The notes under the pieces: model-generated
Database searches by the model: none
Told to the model about the DNA's origin: nothing
The model's input: the letters and a program-made list of their open reading frames with translations, nothing else
Position numbers and translations under genes: made by a program
DNA from: Blattamonas nauphoetae
Taxonomy: Eukaryota; Preaxostyla; Oxymonadida
Length of the DNA stretch: 64,000 nt
Direction: 5' to 3'
Assembly (NCBI GenBank): GCA_033064195.1
Contig: JARBJD010000020.1
Location: forward strand, 62,001 to 126,000
Shown: positions 44,167 to 56,200 of the stretch, one piece after another
How positions within the stretch are numbered: position 1 is the stretch's first letter
Layout of the letters: each line of letters starts with the position of its first letter

Positions 44167-45966
44167 TTAATCATCCTCTTCTCCAATCTCCTCCTCTTCC
44201 TCACTACTTCCTTCCCCACTGTTAAACTGAGACTCTTCCCGCTTCCCTCTCCTCTCTTCTTCATCCCTCTCTCGTCGCATCTCATCGTGCCTATTTTGGG
44301 CTTCAATGCTATCTTCTTCACCAAATCCATCCGAAAAAGATTCCGGCTCCGTCTCACTCTCTTCTTCAGTCTCTTCACTCTCGCTTTCGGTGAGGGCGTC
44401 CTTGGCAACGTTCAAGTAATCTTCTCTTTCCTTCTCGATCAATTGCGTCCGTCGTGTTCGTTCTCGCTTCTTCTGTTTATATTGCTGCGCAAGAACCTGA
44501 GCTTGGTCGTTGAAGAAGTCTTCGTTTGACTTCATCCGAAGGGTTTGGATGAGGACGTCTCTCAGTTCATCTTCGTCGCTAATCTCGTCGTGATTATCCA
44601 ATTTAGCCATATCCTCCTCATTAAGGTGTTCTTTATCAGAATCTGTGTCTTCACTCACTTGAGAGTAGCTCAATTCGGAGATGTTACTTCCACCATCTTC
44701 TGAGGCCAATGATGAGCGCTCGTGTCTATGAGAGCCAGTTTCTGAGTCATTACTACCAGATTCATCAGAATCTTCGTCGAGTGGGCCTGTTCGATGAGCA
44801 CCAAGCATTCTTTGCATCTGATATTTTTCCAGCCTCTCTCTTCGCTGTTGGCGTCTTCTCCGTCTTTGAATGGTCGCTTCCTCACGACGTTCTTTTCCAA
44901 GCTCGCACAAAAGTCGCCGCATTGTCTTGATTCTCTTTTCAGAGCCGAGGTATTTGTATTCTTCTCTTGTGAAGAGCTCAAGTTGCTGCATTTGCTCTGA
45001 TTTTGTCGATATTAATCGGGTTTTCTCCTTTTCTGTTCTTGTTTCGCGATTTTTCCGCCTAAGTTCCCGAATTCGGTGAAGGACAGCCTTTTTCTGTTTC
45101 TCGTTTACACGAGTTTCTTCTGGGAATTTGATTGATTTTTCCGTTGAAGTTAATTCACGGTCTGTATCTACCATGCCAATTTTGACCTGTTGAGGAGTGA
45201 AGGGGATGAGTGATGTGATGGAAGGGTGGACTTGAACGACATTTGAGAAGACACGGTATTTTGGGTGGAAAACAACATGTTTTGGTAAATTAATGTCAGA
45301 AGGGATGTATGAAAGTGTGGAGGTGAGTGCTTTCTTCCTGATAGATGGGTTTGTGGGGACAGATGAATAGCGGTTATAGCCTGAAGAAGAAGGATTAAAA
45401 TGGTCTGTTTTACTCATCTGATTCTGTCCATAATGCGAATGAATCGATTTGGACGTTTTTTCTGACTTATTCATTGTGTGTGATGTCGTGGTTCTTTCTG
45501 AACGGAGAGATTCACGACCTGGGCTTGTGTTGTGATGGTGTGTATGAGCTGTACGGCGTGAAATTCTACTCAGATTTAAATCATCAGCTTTTCCGTGGTC
45601 TGGTTGTACGCTGGAGAATATTATTTTCGGATGTATTCCTTCTGGCGTACATTTAAACATATTCTCAAGATCGTCATTCGTTTTGACTGAGATGCAATCT
45701 CCATCAGTATCATAATATGTATATTGCAATTCTTCATTACTCGAAATATCATAAAGCTTGTGAACGAGTGAATCAAGACTGCTAAACGACGGGATAGTCT
45801 CGAATGACATCATGCGCTGGTCAACATCTGATGCACGGAGGATTTTGAGAACGATCGGAAAACTTGATGTGTTCCACATTCCATTTGACCGTTGGGAAGA
45901 GTACAAATCCGAGTTTGGGGGAGCTCTGAGTACAATAGATGGAAGAGAAATGATGCAGCAAAACAT
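44167..45966 (-). CDS. PB1-domain protein with charged coiled-coil and acidic tail
   Basis: Single frame of 599 residues from ATG 45966; an internal Met at residue 30 (MWNTSSFPIVLK) is an alternative start just before the domain. Residues ~35-115 match the PB1 pattern: a basic-type first strand (FPIVLKILRASDVDQR) and an OPCA-like acidic loop (YYDTDGDCISV followed by DDLENMF), so heterodimerisation through PB1 is likely. The middle is Ser/Thr-rich, followed by long Arg/Glu/Lys coiled-coil segments and a tail of mostly Glu/Ser/Asp that ends in EEEEEIGEEDD. No kinase, ZZ or other partner domain is present. It faces the ZCCHC9-like gene head to head with ~150 bp between, so a bidirectional promoter is plausible. 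Confidence 0.75.
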   Translation of the reverse strand: MFCCIISLPSIVLRAPPNSDLYSSQRSNGMWNTSSFPIVLKILRASDVDQRMMSFETIPSFSSLDSLVHKLYDISSNEELQYTYYDTDGDCISVKTNDDLENMFKCTPEGIHPKIIFSSVQPDHGKADDLNLSRISRRTAHTHHHNTSPGRESLRSERTTTSHTMNKSEKTSKSIHSHYGQNQMSKTDHFNPSSSGYNRYSSVPTNPSIRKKALTSTLSYIPSDINLPKHVVFHPKYRVFSNVVQVHPSITSLIPFTPQQVKIGMVDTDRELTSTEKSIKFPEETRVNEKQKKAVLHRIRELRRKNRETRTEKEKTRLISTKSEQMQQLELFTREEYKYLGSEKRIKTMRRLLCELGKERREEATIQRRRRRQQRRERLEKYQMQRMLGAHRTGPLDEDSDESGSNDSETGSHRHERSSLASEDGGSNISELSYSQVSEDTDSDKEHLNEEDMAKLDNHDEISDEDELRDVLIQTLRMKSNEDFFNDQAQVLAQQYKQKKRERTRRTQLIEKEREDYLNVAKDALTESESEETEEESETEPESFSDGFGEEDSIEAQNRHDEMRRERDEEERRGKREESQFNSGEGSSEEEEEIGEEDD

Positions 45967-46116
45967 CGCGAAAAGATGAAAAAATGTTCGTGAATAAGAA
46001 AAGAGTGCAAAAAATTGATATACTGCATGTTGAGCTCTTTGAGAATCGTCTACGACTCGAGAAAAGCACTCACAAAATAAAGTGTTCGCCGATCACTTTT
46101 CATCTATTCATTTTGC

Positions 46117-47101
46117 ATGGAGATGTATTGTCGTCCTCCTTATCACTCTCTTTCACTGTTTTTGATATTGAATGTCAATCTTTGTGTTTTCTAGACCTCC
46201 TCAGCCGAAAACATCTGACCTGGACCAAACTGAAAAAGCAGCGCTGAAAGCCGAACGAAAGGCGGCCAGAAAAGCACAAAAGAAAATTGAAAAGAAGAAA
46301 AGGAAGTATGAGAAATATGGCCCAAAGAAAGACGAAACTAAAGCAATCAAAGACTTCAGAAAAGAGAAAGTCTGTCTTCTCCGTCATATACTATGTAATA
46401 CCTGATCTTATTCGAATATGTATTTAGGTTTGCTTTTTCTGCCGAAAGCCCGGGCATTCATTCAAAAATTGCAAGGCAAGAAGCAGAGGAAGCCAAACAA
46501 ACTCAGATGTCTCGGGTGGACTCAAATGTTTCAATTGTGGTGAATTGGGGCATAATATCTACACTTGTCCTCATCCTAAAGTCGGCGGTATCTCATTTTT
46601 TACTTTAGAGCTTCTTTAAAGGTGGTGCCACACATGCGACGTGTTTTGTGTGTGGGGAAACTGGGCATCTGAGCAGAGAGTGCCCAAAGAACTCGCATGG
46701 GATCTACATTCATGGTGGTGCATGCAGATTGTGTGGAGAGGTATTGCTTGTTTCATGTCTAACCTCACGCAGAAAACACATTTAATGAAAGACTGTCCCT
46801 TAAGGCAGAAAGAAATAGAACAAAAAACACAAGTCAAGGGTATTTCGATTAACTTCATAATTCTTCTTCCACTTTTTCTCCTTCTGTGAACCCGACCCTT
46901 TTCTCTTTTTTCTTTCCAGTCAAAGTGTACGCTGCCGTTCAAGATTCAAGCAAAGGACAAAGTGGAGATGCTGAACTTGAACAATATGCTGATGTTGATT
47001 TGACAAAACTCTCAAAGAATGAGGCTGACGACATTCTCCCTCTTAAGAAACCGAAATCTCTGAAAGAAAAGAGTTCGAAACATAAAAAGTATCGGCATTG
47101 A
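46117..47101 (+). CDS. ZCCHC9: ZCCHC9-like protein with four CCHC zinc knuckles
   Basis: Six exons can be assembled with consistent phases: 46117-46124 (tentative, MEI), 46195-46369, 46428-46587, 46622-46740, 46773-46839 and 46920-47101. Introns include 34 bp (46588-46621) and 32 bp (46741-46772). If the first exon is wrong, ATG 46172 inside the first intron gives an alternative start. The product has a Lys-rich N-terminus, then four C-x2-C-x4-H-x4-C knuckles: CFFCRKPGHSFKNC, CFNCGELGHNIYTC, CFVCGETGHLSREC and CRLCGEKTHLMKDC. Number, spacing and the linker between knuckles 3 and 4 (NSHGIYIHGGA) match animal ZCCHC9. Single-stranded RNA binding and a nucleolar or RNA-processing role are expected from the family. 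The C-terminal tail is acidic then Lys-rich. Confidence 0.85.
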
Positions 47102-47211
47102 ACATTTCACAATGAATTTGAGGAAACTGAGTCTTTTGAAGGGTTTTTTGTGATGTCTCCATGAAACCAAGGGTTCGGATCGACCTCAGTCATTAATCCG
47201 ACCCTCTTGTA

Positions 47212-49092
47212 ATGTCGTGTATGTTACCACTTCCTCAATCTTTACCCTTTACTTTGTGCTTGTCTCATTTTTCTTTCTTGTTTCCGTTCAGACAATCCGA
47301 AACCAGACGACAAACACTCTGGCTTCATGGACGAAGATGATTCTTTCTTGGATGATCCATTTGGCTCTAGTAGTGATGAGGTCTGCAATTTCTCATTTTT
47401 TTCGAGTCATTTTCTCAATTCACCCTCGCTGACATCCTATCTTTTTCTCTGGTCATCTCCCTTCCTCACTCATTTTTTTGGTCTCATCATTCACAGGAAC
47501 TTCCAAATATGACACCAGATGAACAGAATGAAGAGTATGCTGAACTTGGAACAGCCTCTCTGATCGCATTCAGACGAGAAAAACGAAAAATCAAACGAAC
47601 ATCTGATCCCTCATTTGTCTCTCATTCTTCTGATTCAAAAATATTGGATCGAATGACCAATGCAACCAATTCACGAAGTGAAGGCCTTTTTAATGATACT
47701 ATTGATGTCGAGAGTGATTCTGGTTTTCTAAGTTCTGACAGCGATGTGGATGGGTCTCTCAGAAATGTTAATCGGTATTCTCTCTCTCAGCATGACATTT
47801 CCTTCAGTCATCAACCTCACAAACGTCAACAACTCCAATCAACACCAAGACATGGACAAACTCCCAATCGCAACAGAATGTCGCAAGTATATCCATCATC
47901 ATCAACACCATATTATGCATCGGATCAAAGATCTTTATATATGTCCGGTGGAGTTGGCTCAATATCTTCAGAAGCTATCAAACAACTTCGAGCGAAAGTC
48001 GTGTCAAGCATCGAAAGATCCCTCCTAAATGCGATCAATAAGATTCAAAGTGACAGCGATGAATCAGTTGACCAGTCATGCCTCGACAAGTATCTTGAAA
48101 ATGAAACGAAAGTGAAAAAGTCGAAAGTTCGGGACCTCGCAGCATCAATCGAAGAATCGATTTTCAATGCTCATCCATCTCCGAGTTCATCACCGTACAA
48201 AGATCAAGTCAGAGAAGTGTTATTCAACCTGACAGATCCCAAAAACAGGCAGTTCAGACAACGCGTCTTTGGTGGAGTCATTCCTGTCTCAGAAATTGGG
48301 AAATTGGACAGTTGGGCAATGGCCAGTGATGAACTGCAACAAGAAAGGAAGGAGATTGAACAGAAAGCACTCAAGGGCCTTATTATTCGTGAGGAAAGTG
48401 ATCGATTAGCAGAACTCGAGGCCGAGAATGCGGAAGAGCAAAAACATACCCAACAAGCTGAAGAACAAGACAAAGAAGAAATTGACAAGCAGCCATCTCC
48501 TTCACCAGGACCACAGCTAATCCAACCCGAATCAACGGCCAGCTCTGAATCGCTCTTCTCCATTCTCACCTCACTCCCAACAACCTCCGTTGCATCAGCC
48601 CCAAAACCATCACTTATCAAATTCACATCAAATGGTGCTGTCACTGACCATAAACTTGTCATGCCTCCCCTTCCTCTCTTGAATTACTCCTTCACTTCAA
48701 TCATGGGATCGTTTGATGCCTCTGGACTAAAACTCCCGCTTCAATTATCTTCCCCATCACCAACTGTCTTAAGTACTCTTCTTGCTCGCCTCAAACCCCT
48801 CTTTTCTGAATCCAGGACAGAACCGTTGCCATTGTCCCTTTTCATCGCTGAACAGACTGATGAAACACAAAAACGGATGGCCCTCGCAATATCAAAGCAG
48901 ATTGAGTTTAATAAAGGTGCCTGTACAGCTCCCTTGCTCCTTCATGAAGGGCATGATGAAGTCTTCTTTCTTTCGTCTTTTGTCTTCCCAAAACTTCCGA
49001 AAAGGTTGTATTCTTTCATTTCCTCCTCTTATTCACACGTTCTTGATACTATTCTTTTGGTTATCCACTTCGATGATGCACTTCAGCCTTGA
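47212..49092 (+). CDS. TFIIS central-domain (TFIIS_M) transcription-associated protein, PHF3/DIDO/Bye1-like
   Basis: Three exons: 47212-47218 (MSY with canonical GTATGT donor), 47292-47380 and 47497-49092, all in phase. About residues 200-330 match the TFIIS central domain: VRDLAASIEESIF, then FNLTDPKNRQFRQRVFGG and SWAMASDELQQERKEIE. This domain binds RNA polymerase II in TFIIS, Bye1, PHF3 and DIDO. No C-terminal TFIIS zinc ribbon is present, so cleavage stimulation is unlikely. The last ~170 residues (from LLNYSFTSIMGSF) could be a divergent SPOC-type domain as in PHF3/Bye1, which is an inference. The acidic N-terminus (DEDDSFLDDPF) and a Gln/Glu-rich linker are low complexity. Same strand as the ZCCHC9-like gene, 110 bp downstream. 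Confidence 0.75.
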
Positions 49093-49256
49093 ATCATTGA
49101 GGAAGAAACCAGCACTGTTGTTGTTCCAGAGCTTGAATTAACCAATAATCAGTTAAAATTGTTGTGAAACGAACCGGTCAGGGTCTTGTCTTCTTTCCGT
49201 TGATCGGCCCTATCTTTCTTTTCATTCTTTCGTTCCATCCTGTCATCATCTAAATA

Positions 49257-52200
49257 ATGACGCAATCATCTACTCCAGATGTAATAACAAAATTTGAACT
49301 TTCGCCAAGTTTGCCTCATCCTCCCTTTCATCATTCGTCTCAGCGTGCATCGTCCTCAAATCGATACCTCCGCACCTCACCCGACATCTTATCCAGGAAT
49401 TCTTCCAAGATAATTATGCGGACAACTTTGCATATATTACGAACAACAAAACGCAATCCTCCCACACTCATTTGACCTTCTACTATGTCCATTTTAAAGC
49501 CACCGAACCATTAAGTTCAATACTTCGCCTCCAACCTTTTTATGTTTGCGTTTATTTTCTATATAGTCTCTGTTTTCAATTCATTCTTCTTTAGATAATA
49601 AGGAGAACGATTGTAACTGTCTACCAAGCGTTTCTCTCAACAACACTTCTCTTGAACCATTCTCTGATTGACTATACTCCCAACCACCCTTCGTATGGAG
49701 ATAGTCCAGATGGCATCAGGAATCTCATCGATTCTATTCTATCGTATGCCATATCCCTGTCCATTTTCATTCTCAATCTCGCAGGGAAAATATTGAAACT
49801 CTTCCTTTCTCGATCTCCCCGGGATCCAACAATTCCTCTCTTATTTGTTTTCCTCATCGAATCCAGACAGAGCACGCTCGCCGTCTGCTGAAATCCGACC
49901 CTCGTTTGAGTAACCCAAAGTGTGTCCTCTGGAGCGACCCAAGCGACCTGTTCAACAGTTCGGTTTCGCTTCAGTTTGACCTCAGAAAGGAAAGATTTCA
50001 CCTCGGCCAGCATCAACCGTCTCATCAGGGCCCGCCTTCGTCACAGCCCGACCTCAACACCACAGTCAATGTGATGCTCGAAATCCACGATTTAATCACA
50101 GCCCACTTCGAGAAATGGTTGAAATCGTACGAAAGTGAGCAAGGGTCTTCTTCAATATCTCCAAAATCTAGCGAACCTGAAGCAAGCTCCCCAAACAGCC
50201 TTTTCACTCAGCCGTCTGTCCGGGTCGAGTTAGATGTGGAAAAGAATTGGTTGAAGGGGACAGGTCATGTTAACTTTTTCAATACTGAAGGTGGACAGAA
50301 TTTGGCACTTAAATATGCAGCTTCGCAGGGGGATCTTATCGAAGATCTAGTAATTACCCTGCCGACCTCTCGACTCATTAATCCGAAAGATGCAACCCTT
50401 GTAATCCAACAGAAACTAGCTGAAGTGCGGAAGAAACCGAAACGAGACATGGAAACATCGCCCCTAAGGAATGACGCTCGAAGGGGAAAACGATCAAAAC
50501 AGGGGAACCAACATTCAACATCGTTGCAACCAACGAAGCCTCTCTTCTCCTCGCATCCAAACGATCAGTTTCGACGATCTGATCGCGATCCGCCTCATGA
50601 CAAGTCTTCGTTCAACCAGAGGAACGATCGAAACCCATCCAGCCAGCCAAATTCTCAACAAAAAGAAATTTTGTTTATACCAACCGCAAAACCATCTAAC
50701 ACTCCTCAAATATCACTCCCATCTCGATTATCAGGTCCACTCTCAAGTCTTCCACTCACAATTTCACTCCAACCATCAAATCCAAAACCCTCCTTTTTTC
50801 CACACTCAGGCGATGCGATCCTTCCTCTCCCTGTTGGACAGCAACCTCTTCGTCCTATTTCGTTGTCTATCTCCGATTTGTCATCCATTTCCACAAAAAA
50901 CCAACAGAAGCCTCGACGAACCAGGCAGTTCACTCCAGGTCTGGAAAGATGGCAATATTATCTCTTTTGAAGACAATATTCATCAGCAGTTGTTCCTTCT
51001 TCTCATTTTTTTCGATTTACAGCTCTTTCACCCCTGATCTGTGTTCACTCTGTCTCATCCATTTTTCTCTCTCTTTTTCTCTTCCCTTCCGTTTTAAGCC
51101 CAACAAACGTCCGGACAATCCAAAACATACGTCGAAAACAGCAGTACTCCTGTTATCAACCTTATCCAAACCCCTCTCTCCATCAACCACCCGTCGCCCC
51201 CCGCAGAACAATCACTCCCCATCCAGCACTCCTCTGCCTCTCCGCGTGACCCAAATGCACTTTTAATCTCCCCCATAGCTTCCTCCAATGATATTGCCCC
51301 AATCCCAACCTTTTCCAGATCCGATGACACACTGCAACATCGACGGGTGCAGTACGAACGCGACCTCGTTTTCCATCTTTCCGACCCAACACTCACATCG
51401 ATGGACGCGTATGAAATCTCACATCACTCGAACCACCCCTCCATCACCCAATCATCCTTAACGTCCCTCCCAGACTCCAATGAGCTTCAAGCTGAAACGA
51501 GCCAGCAGCTCTCTTTCACTCCTCTTTCCACGGCACACACGATGTCGTCGTCGCTTCCCACCCATTCTGATTTTCTGAACATGCAAATCCCACACTCTCC
51601 GAACCAGTTTTTGTCAAATCCATCGACACCACTCAGCGATTTTGAAGATTTGTGGAGGACGACGCAATCTCAATCAACACATGCCACTCCCCTCTCTCCC
51701 TCGTCGTTCACTCACTCGCTCCATCCACACACTCCCCACTCTCACTCCACGTGGGATCAATCCAGAGATGTCACGCAAGACAACCTTTTTGATGGGACGA
51801 CCGACTCATCCCACAACATCATCACCGACCTCGACATCCCAAGTGCCAGTCTGAACAGAGATAGTCTGAAAAGCTCGAATCAATTCTTTGATTTGAATGA
51901 ACTCGCTTTTCCAATCAAGCACTTCCCTCTGGCGCGATTCTCGAGTGAGGAAGGAAAGGAGAAGAGGTCGATGGATGCGAAGAACACGCCGATGGTCATC
52001 TCCGCTGTGGACAGTGTGATCGATTGTATGTGTCTCGCTGTTTCTCTCAACATCGTTTTTCCTTGATCACCCGTTTCTCATTTTCTCTCTCTCTTTTTGA
52101 CGACATATCATCCCTCTCTCTTTTCACATTCACTCCTTCTCTCTCTCAGCCACAACACTCTCGTCTCGCACCCAGCCATCCATCACATCCCCCACCATCT

Positions 52201-52883
52201 CCCAGCCAGTCCCCTCCAGCACCTCCACAGTCCACTACACGCCGTACAACGTCCAATCACCCCCCGTCAACATCCAATTCAACCCCGCCAAACGCCATTC
52301 CGCCCACCAAATGTCTTCTGTTCCACATTACCCCCTGCATTCATCACTCAGTCAGTCAAATCTGATGTCTGCTCCTTCCGCTGGCCAGCCGGGCTTCCCA
52401 CACCCAAACTTCACTCCTCCTCACGCATCGTCCTCCACCGCCCAACCACAAATGACAGCTTCTCCCTCCTGGCCCACACAACCCCCTTCTTGGTTCTCTC
52501 CCATGACACAAAGCCTCCCGTATTCCTTTTCCCCGCCCAGTACATCGATTCCTGCCTACGACACGAACAGCTCGCCTGTCCCCTCAACTGGTTCTGGATA
52601 CCCGCAGGCTCTCTACAACTTCCCCGCCACTCAGAACTCGCCGCAATTCTTCCATCCTTCGCCGCTGAACAAGCACTACGGTCCTCACCAGCCCTTCCCG
52701 ACAGCACACGAATCTCCCCCAAGTTCGCTGCTCGGATACTCTCCTAACCAGCGCCAGAGACACGACATCTCCATTCCATACCGCTTTGCCCAGTCGGAAG
52801 CAGCTGGGAAGGAAGCAGACGATGAGGACGATGTCCATCTCTTTCCTGTGCCTGTCCAGAACTTGGAAGAGGCACCGAAATGA
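49257..52883 (+). CDS. RRM-like, Ser/Pro-rich multi-exon protein (possibly Smg4/UPF3-like)
   Basis: Exon 1 (49257-49280, MTQSSTPD) joins exon 2 at 49310 across a 29-bp intron, giving VSACIVLKSIPPHLTRHLI followed by EFFQDNYADNF and a later DNK segment. This recalls the RRM-like fold and LPP-x-LT motif of UPF3, but the similarity is weak. The exon structure at 49500-49900 is unclear. From about 49900 a long exon encodes a second folded stretch (GTGHVNFFNTEGG) and a low-complexity tail. Introns I can support with phase are about 50940-51097 (FTP|AQQTS) and 52028-52149 (VID|STTLSS). The final ~500 residues are Ser/Pro/His/Thr-rich and presumably disordered. If UPF3-like, it would act in nonsense-mediated decay; treat this as a lead only. 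Confidence 0.55.
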
Positions 52884-53253
52884 ACATGAAGCTGTATCTA
52901 TAGTTTTTGATGTCTTTCTTTGCCACCTTTTGGAACGACGTGGCTTTGTCATTAAGAACGGAAACAACGTCGTTTTGAGCGGTTTTTGATCACTTTTTCC
53001 TCAAAATGGAAAGACGAACGAAACTAGAAGTGGGTGAAAGAAAATGATGTTACTATTGTGTGGAGGATTTATGTGATCATCATTGTATAGTCTCCATTCA
53101 ATCGTTTTCAAAAGCCGGATCTTTTTTTGTATCGGTTGGATCCAATCGGAGTCAAACAGTAAACGAAGTCCCAGGAGTATTTATTGTCAATTTGCCGTCT
53201 ATCGCATACATTCGGCACTCTTTCCTGAGCTTGATCAACGGACATCACCACAC
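52884..53253. other. Intergenic region before the giant USP gene
   Basis: 370 bp. The USP frame is open back to 53083 but begins with TTG there, so this part is treated as 5' flank or a possible unrecognised exon. Nothing else is seen. Confidence 0.5.
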
Positions 53254-56200
53254 ATGAACCATTCGTATCCATTTGATTTCCCCTTGACACCGGATCAACG
53301 TGATTTGGATGCAATTCTTTCATTTGTTCCAGCTCAATTTTCCTCTTTTTTCGACTCTATCCCATCGATTTCGATCCACAATCCCTCCCCATTTTTCTAC
53401 ACGGTCTACAGTGCAATTACAACGTGCATACACAATAACGATTCTCCAAATCTGGAAAAGGGACTCTCTAAACTCTGTCTGCTAATTTCAGATGATATTC
53501 CTCCAAAAGACGCGTCAAACCAACCTGTCGACTATTTTGAAGCGACAATGACCGTGTTTAGAAGAATCATCGAGGAACAACAGCATCTTTCGCTGTATAT
53601 TCAGACTATATTATCAAATAATCTACTTCATTCAAAGTCAATCACATCGTATTTACTCCTCAACAACTCACTCAACCTATCAGATAAGTGGCCGACGCCG
53701 AAAGAAGAAACACTGCATTTGATTATTTCTGTTCTCCATAAACTGCATTCATCTCTCCGTGACAGAAGTCACCCATCTCGTGTTTCATTCCATTCTAGTG
53801 AAGACTCTCTCGATTATCCATCAGGCCATTTTGTCTATAGGAAACAGCTTTCACTTCTCCAAAGGGGATACCTCTCGTTATTCCACTCGTTTTCGCATCA
53901 TATTCTCACACAGAGTTCCACCTCGACCACCGAAACTGTCGCACAAACCCTGACATCTCACATCAACTCCAGTTTTGTCTTTCTCGTCTTAGATGCGGCA
54001 ACAGTGTCTGAGATGACCGATAATTTGAACGCATTGTCTGACTTTCTACGCACATATCTCGCTTTTCTTCGCCAACAACCAACAACCGCGACGATCGCTC
54101 GATCACTCGTTGAATCCCTTCAAACCTTCTTCCAAGAGATCACATCATCTGGATTCAACACACAGCTGCATCCACTATACACAGTGTATTCTTCTCTTGC
54201 CTCAGATAAACTTCCTCCTCTCCTATCCTCGGAGTCTGGACTGAATTGGTCAGTGACCATTTATTTCTTGCTTTTGATGCTCATTCTGCAGCCAGCTCCC
54301 ATCAGCATTGCCATTGCTCCAACAATTCCAGTGAACAAACACTCTTTTGATTTTCTATCAGCCCTCCATGTGCACAAAACAGAATCTCAACTCCTCTTCG
54401 ACTCTGCCGTGAACTACACCATTCCCCGAGATTTCCCTTTCTCCCAAAGCCTCTCCCCTCTTCTCTTTAATCCGGCATTGTATCTTCTTGTGACAGCCTC
54501 TCTCCCACACAACAATACCATCGTCAAACTCACATCACTCTCAACTTTTCGGAACCCTCCATTTTCTGACGCTCGATGGTCAAAGATGATTGGTTCTATT
54601 CACTCTGCTTTTCATGTACTTGACGAAAAACGCCATTCTTCTCAAGTTCTCCAAGATTCAGTGACAAAATTTGAGAACATCTTTGCCATTACACATTACC
54701 TCGCAACTTGGATTCAACGACAATATCCAACTCCCTGGGTACTCGCAGACCAAACTCCGTTCCCTTCTTTTCCTGTAAAAATCATGGTGAACAATAAACG
54801 CCAGATTAGTGTTGAGATCGGACAGAATGAAACATGGCAATCATTACGTATTCGAATCGCAAAAATCGAGGCTCCTGGAGAATGGGAAAAGGTTTCGTTG
54901 ATGTTTAACGATCAAAATATGACTGCAAGCCTACTCATGATTCGAGAATCGATCTTCGCCCAAAATGCAACATTCTCCAAACATGTGTTCATCCAGTCGT
55001 TTTCTTTAGTTTCTGCACTTGTTGGTATCACTTTCACACAAGATGACCCCTTGAAAACCCCTTTCAATCATTACAGGGCCTATTTTCGAATCCCTCAAAA
55101 TCTCCATCCAATCCTCTCTATCTTCCCAGACGATACGTCAGGTGATTGTCTCATGTCATGCCTTGAAATTGGAGCGCGAATTTCGCCAATCTGCCACATA
55201 ATTTGCACATTAATCGCCGAACAATTTGCAGACCTCACAACCCCAGAATCCGATGACAACGACAGTTCATTTTGGAATGTGTCGCAAGAAAATCCAATCT
55301 ACGACCGACTACCAACCAATCTTGACACCCCATTGGCTGTCTTCTCGGCCAAGAAGCTTGTCACAACCCTCAACCAAATCCGCCACGTTGCCAACCAAAG
55401 AAACACTCCTGTCTCGGCAACAGCAGAAAACACGATGAGCTCTTTCATAAACTCAGCTTTGTCGCAAGGCGCAGCCTCTCGTCTCGTGCATCTCTTCATC
55501 TCATTCCAGTTCGACCCAAACTACACACGCTATTCACAATCGTGTTCCTCCATCCTTGTTGACGTGTTCGACCTCCTCTTCTTCTCTGGAAGCATCCCGA
55601 ACCACGTCGACACACTCATCTCTGCCCTGAGCTTCACATGGGAGGATTGTCCATCCTCAACGCTCACCCCATCCAATCAGAAAATCCTGTTTTTTGTGGC
55701 CCTTTCTTTATATCATCTGAACATCTCGGCGTCTCAAGCTACGAAGAGTTTGTTGACGGGATTGTCTCCTCTTTCGCAGGCGGAGATGAGCGAGAGACGG
55801 TTTCCTTTCCAACCAATCGACTCGCTCCCCACGCAGCCGTTCAACTCAACCTCATTCCTCGCTTCAATAACATCCTTTCTTACTTCTCTAACAACATCTC
55901 CTGATCCCCATTCTGTGATTCGTTTCTCGAATTTCTCGTCAACCATCCAACAATTCTCATCACAACAGCCACAAACAGCATTCATCCAGGCATTCAGGTT
56001 ACTCTGTGGTCTCCTCCCTGACCACAGGTCGACACTGTTCAACACGCCCTCAATCCAACTCCTCCTGATCTCTCTCTTCTTGAATTGTGTTGAGACTGAA
56101 TCAATGAATTCCATCACATCTCTTCAGAAAGCATTTCCAACTCCTTTCATCATCCACGCTGTCTTCTTCCTCATCCTCAACTCAGTCGACCAAATCCCGT

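Noticed and set aside
53083-53253. Extending the USP gene to the upstream end of its open frame
   Set aside because: The frame starts with TTG; the first ATG is at 53254, where the protein begins to look structured.
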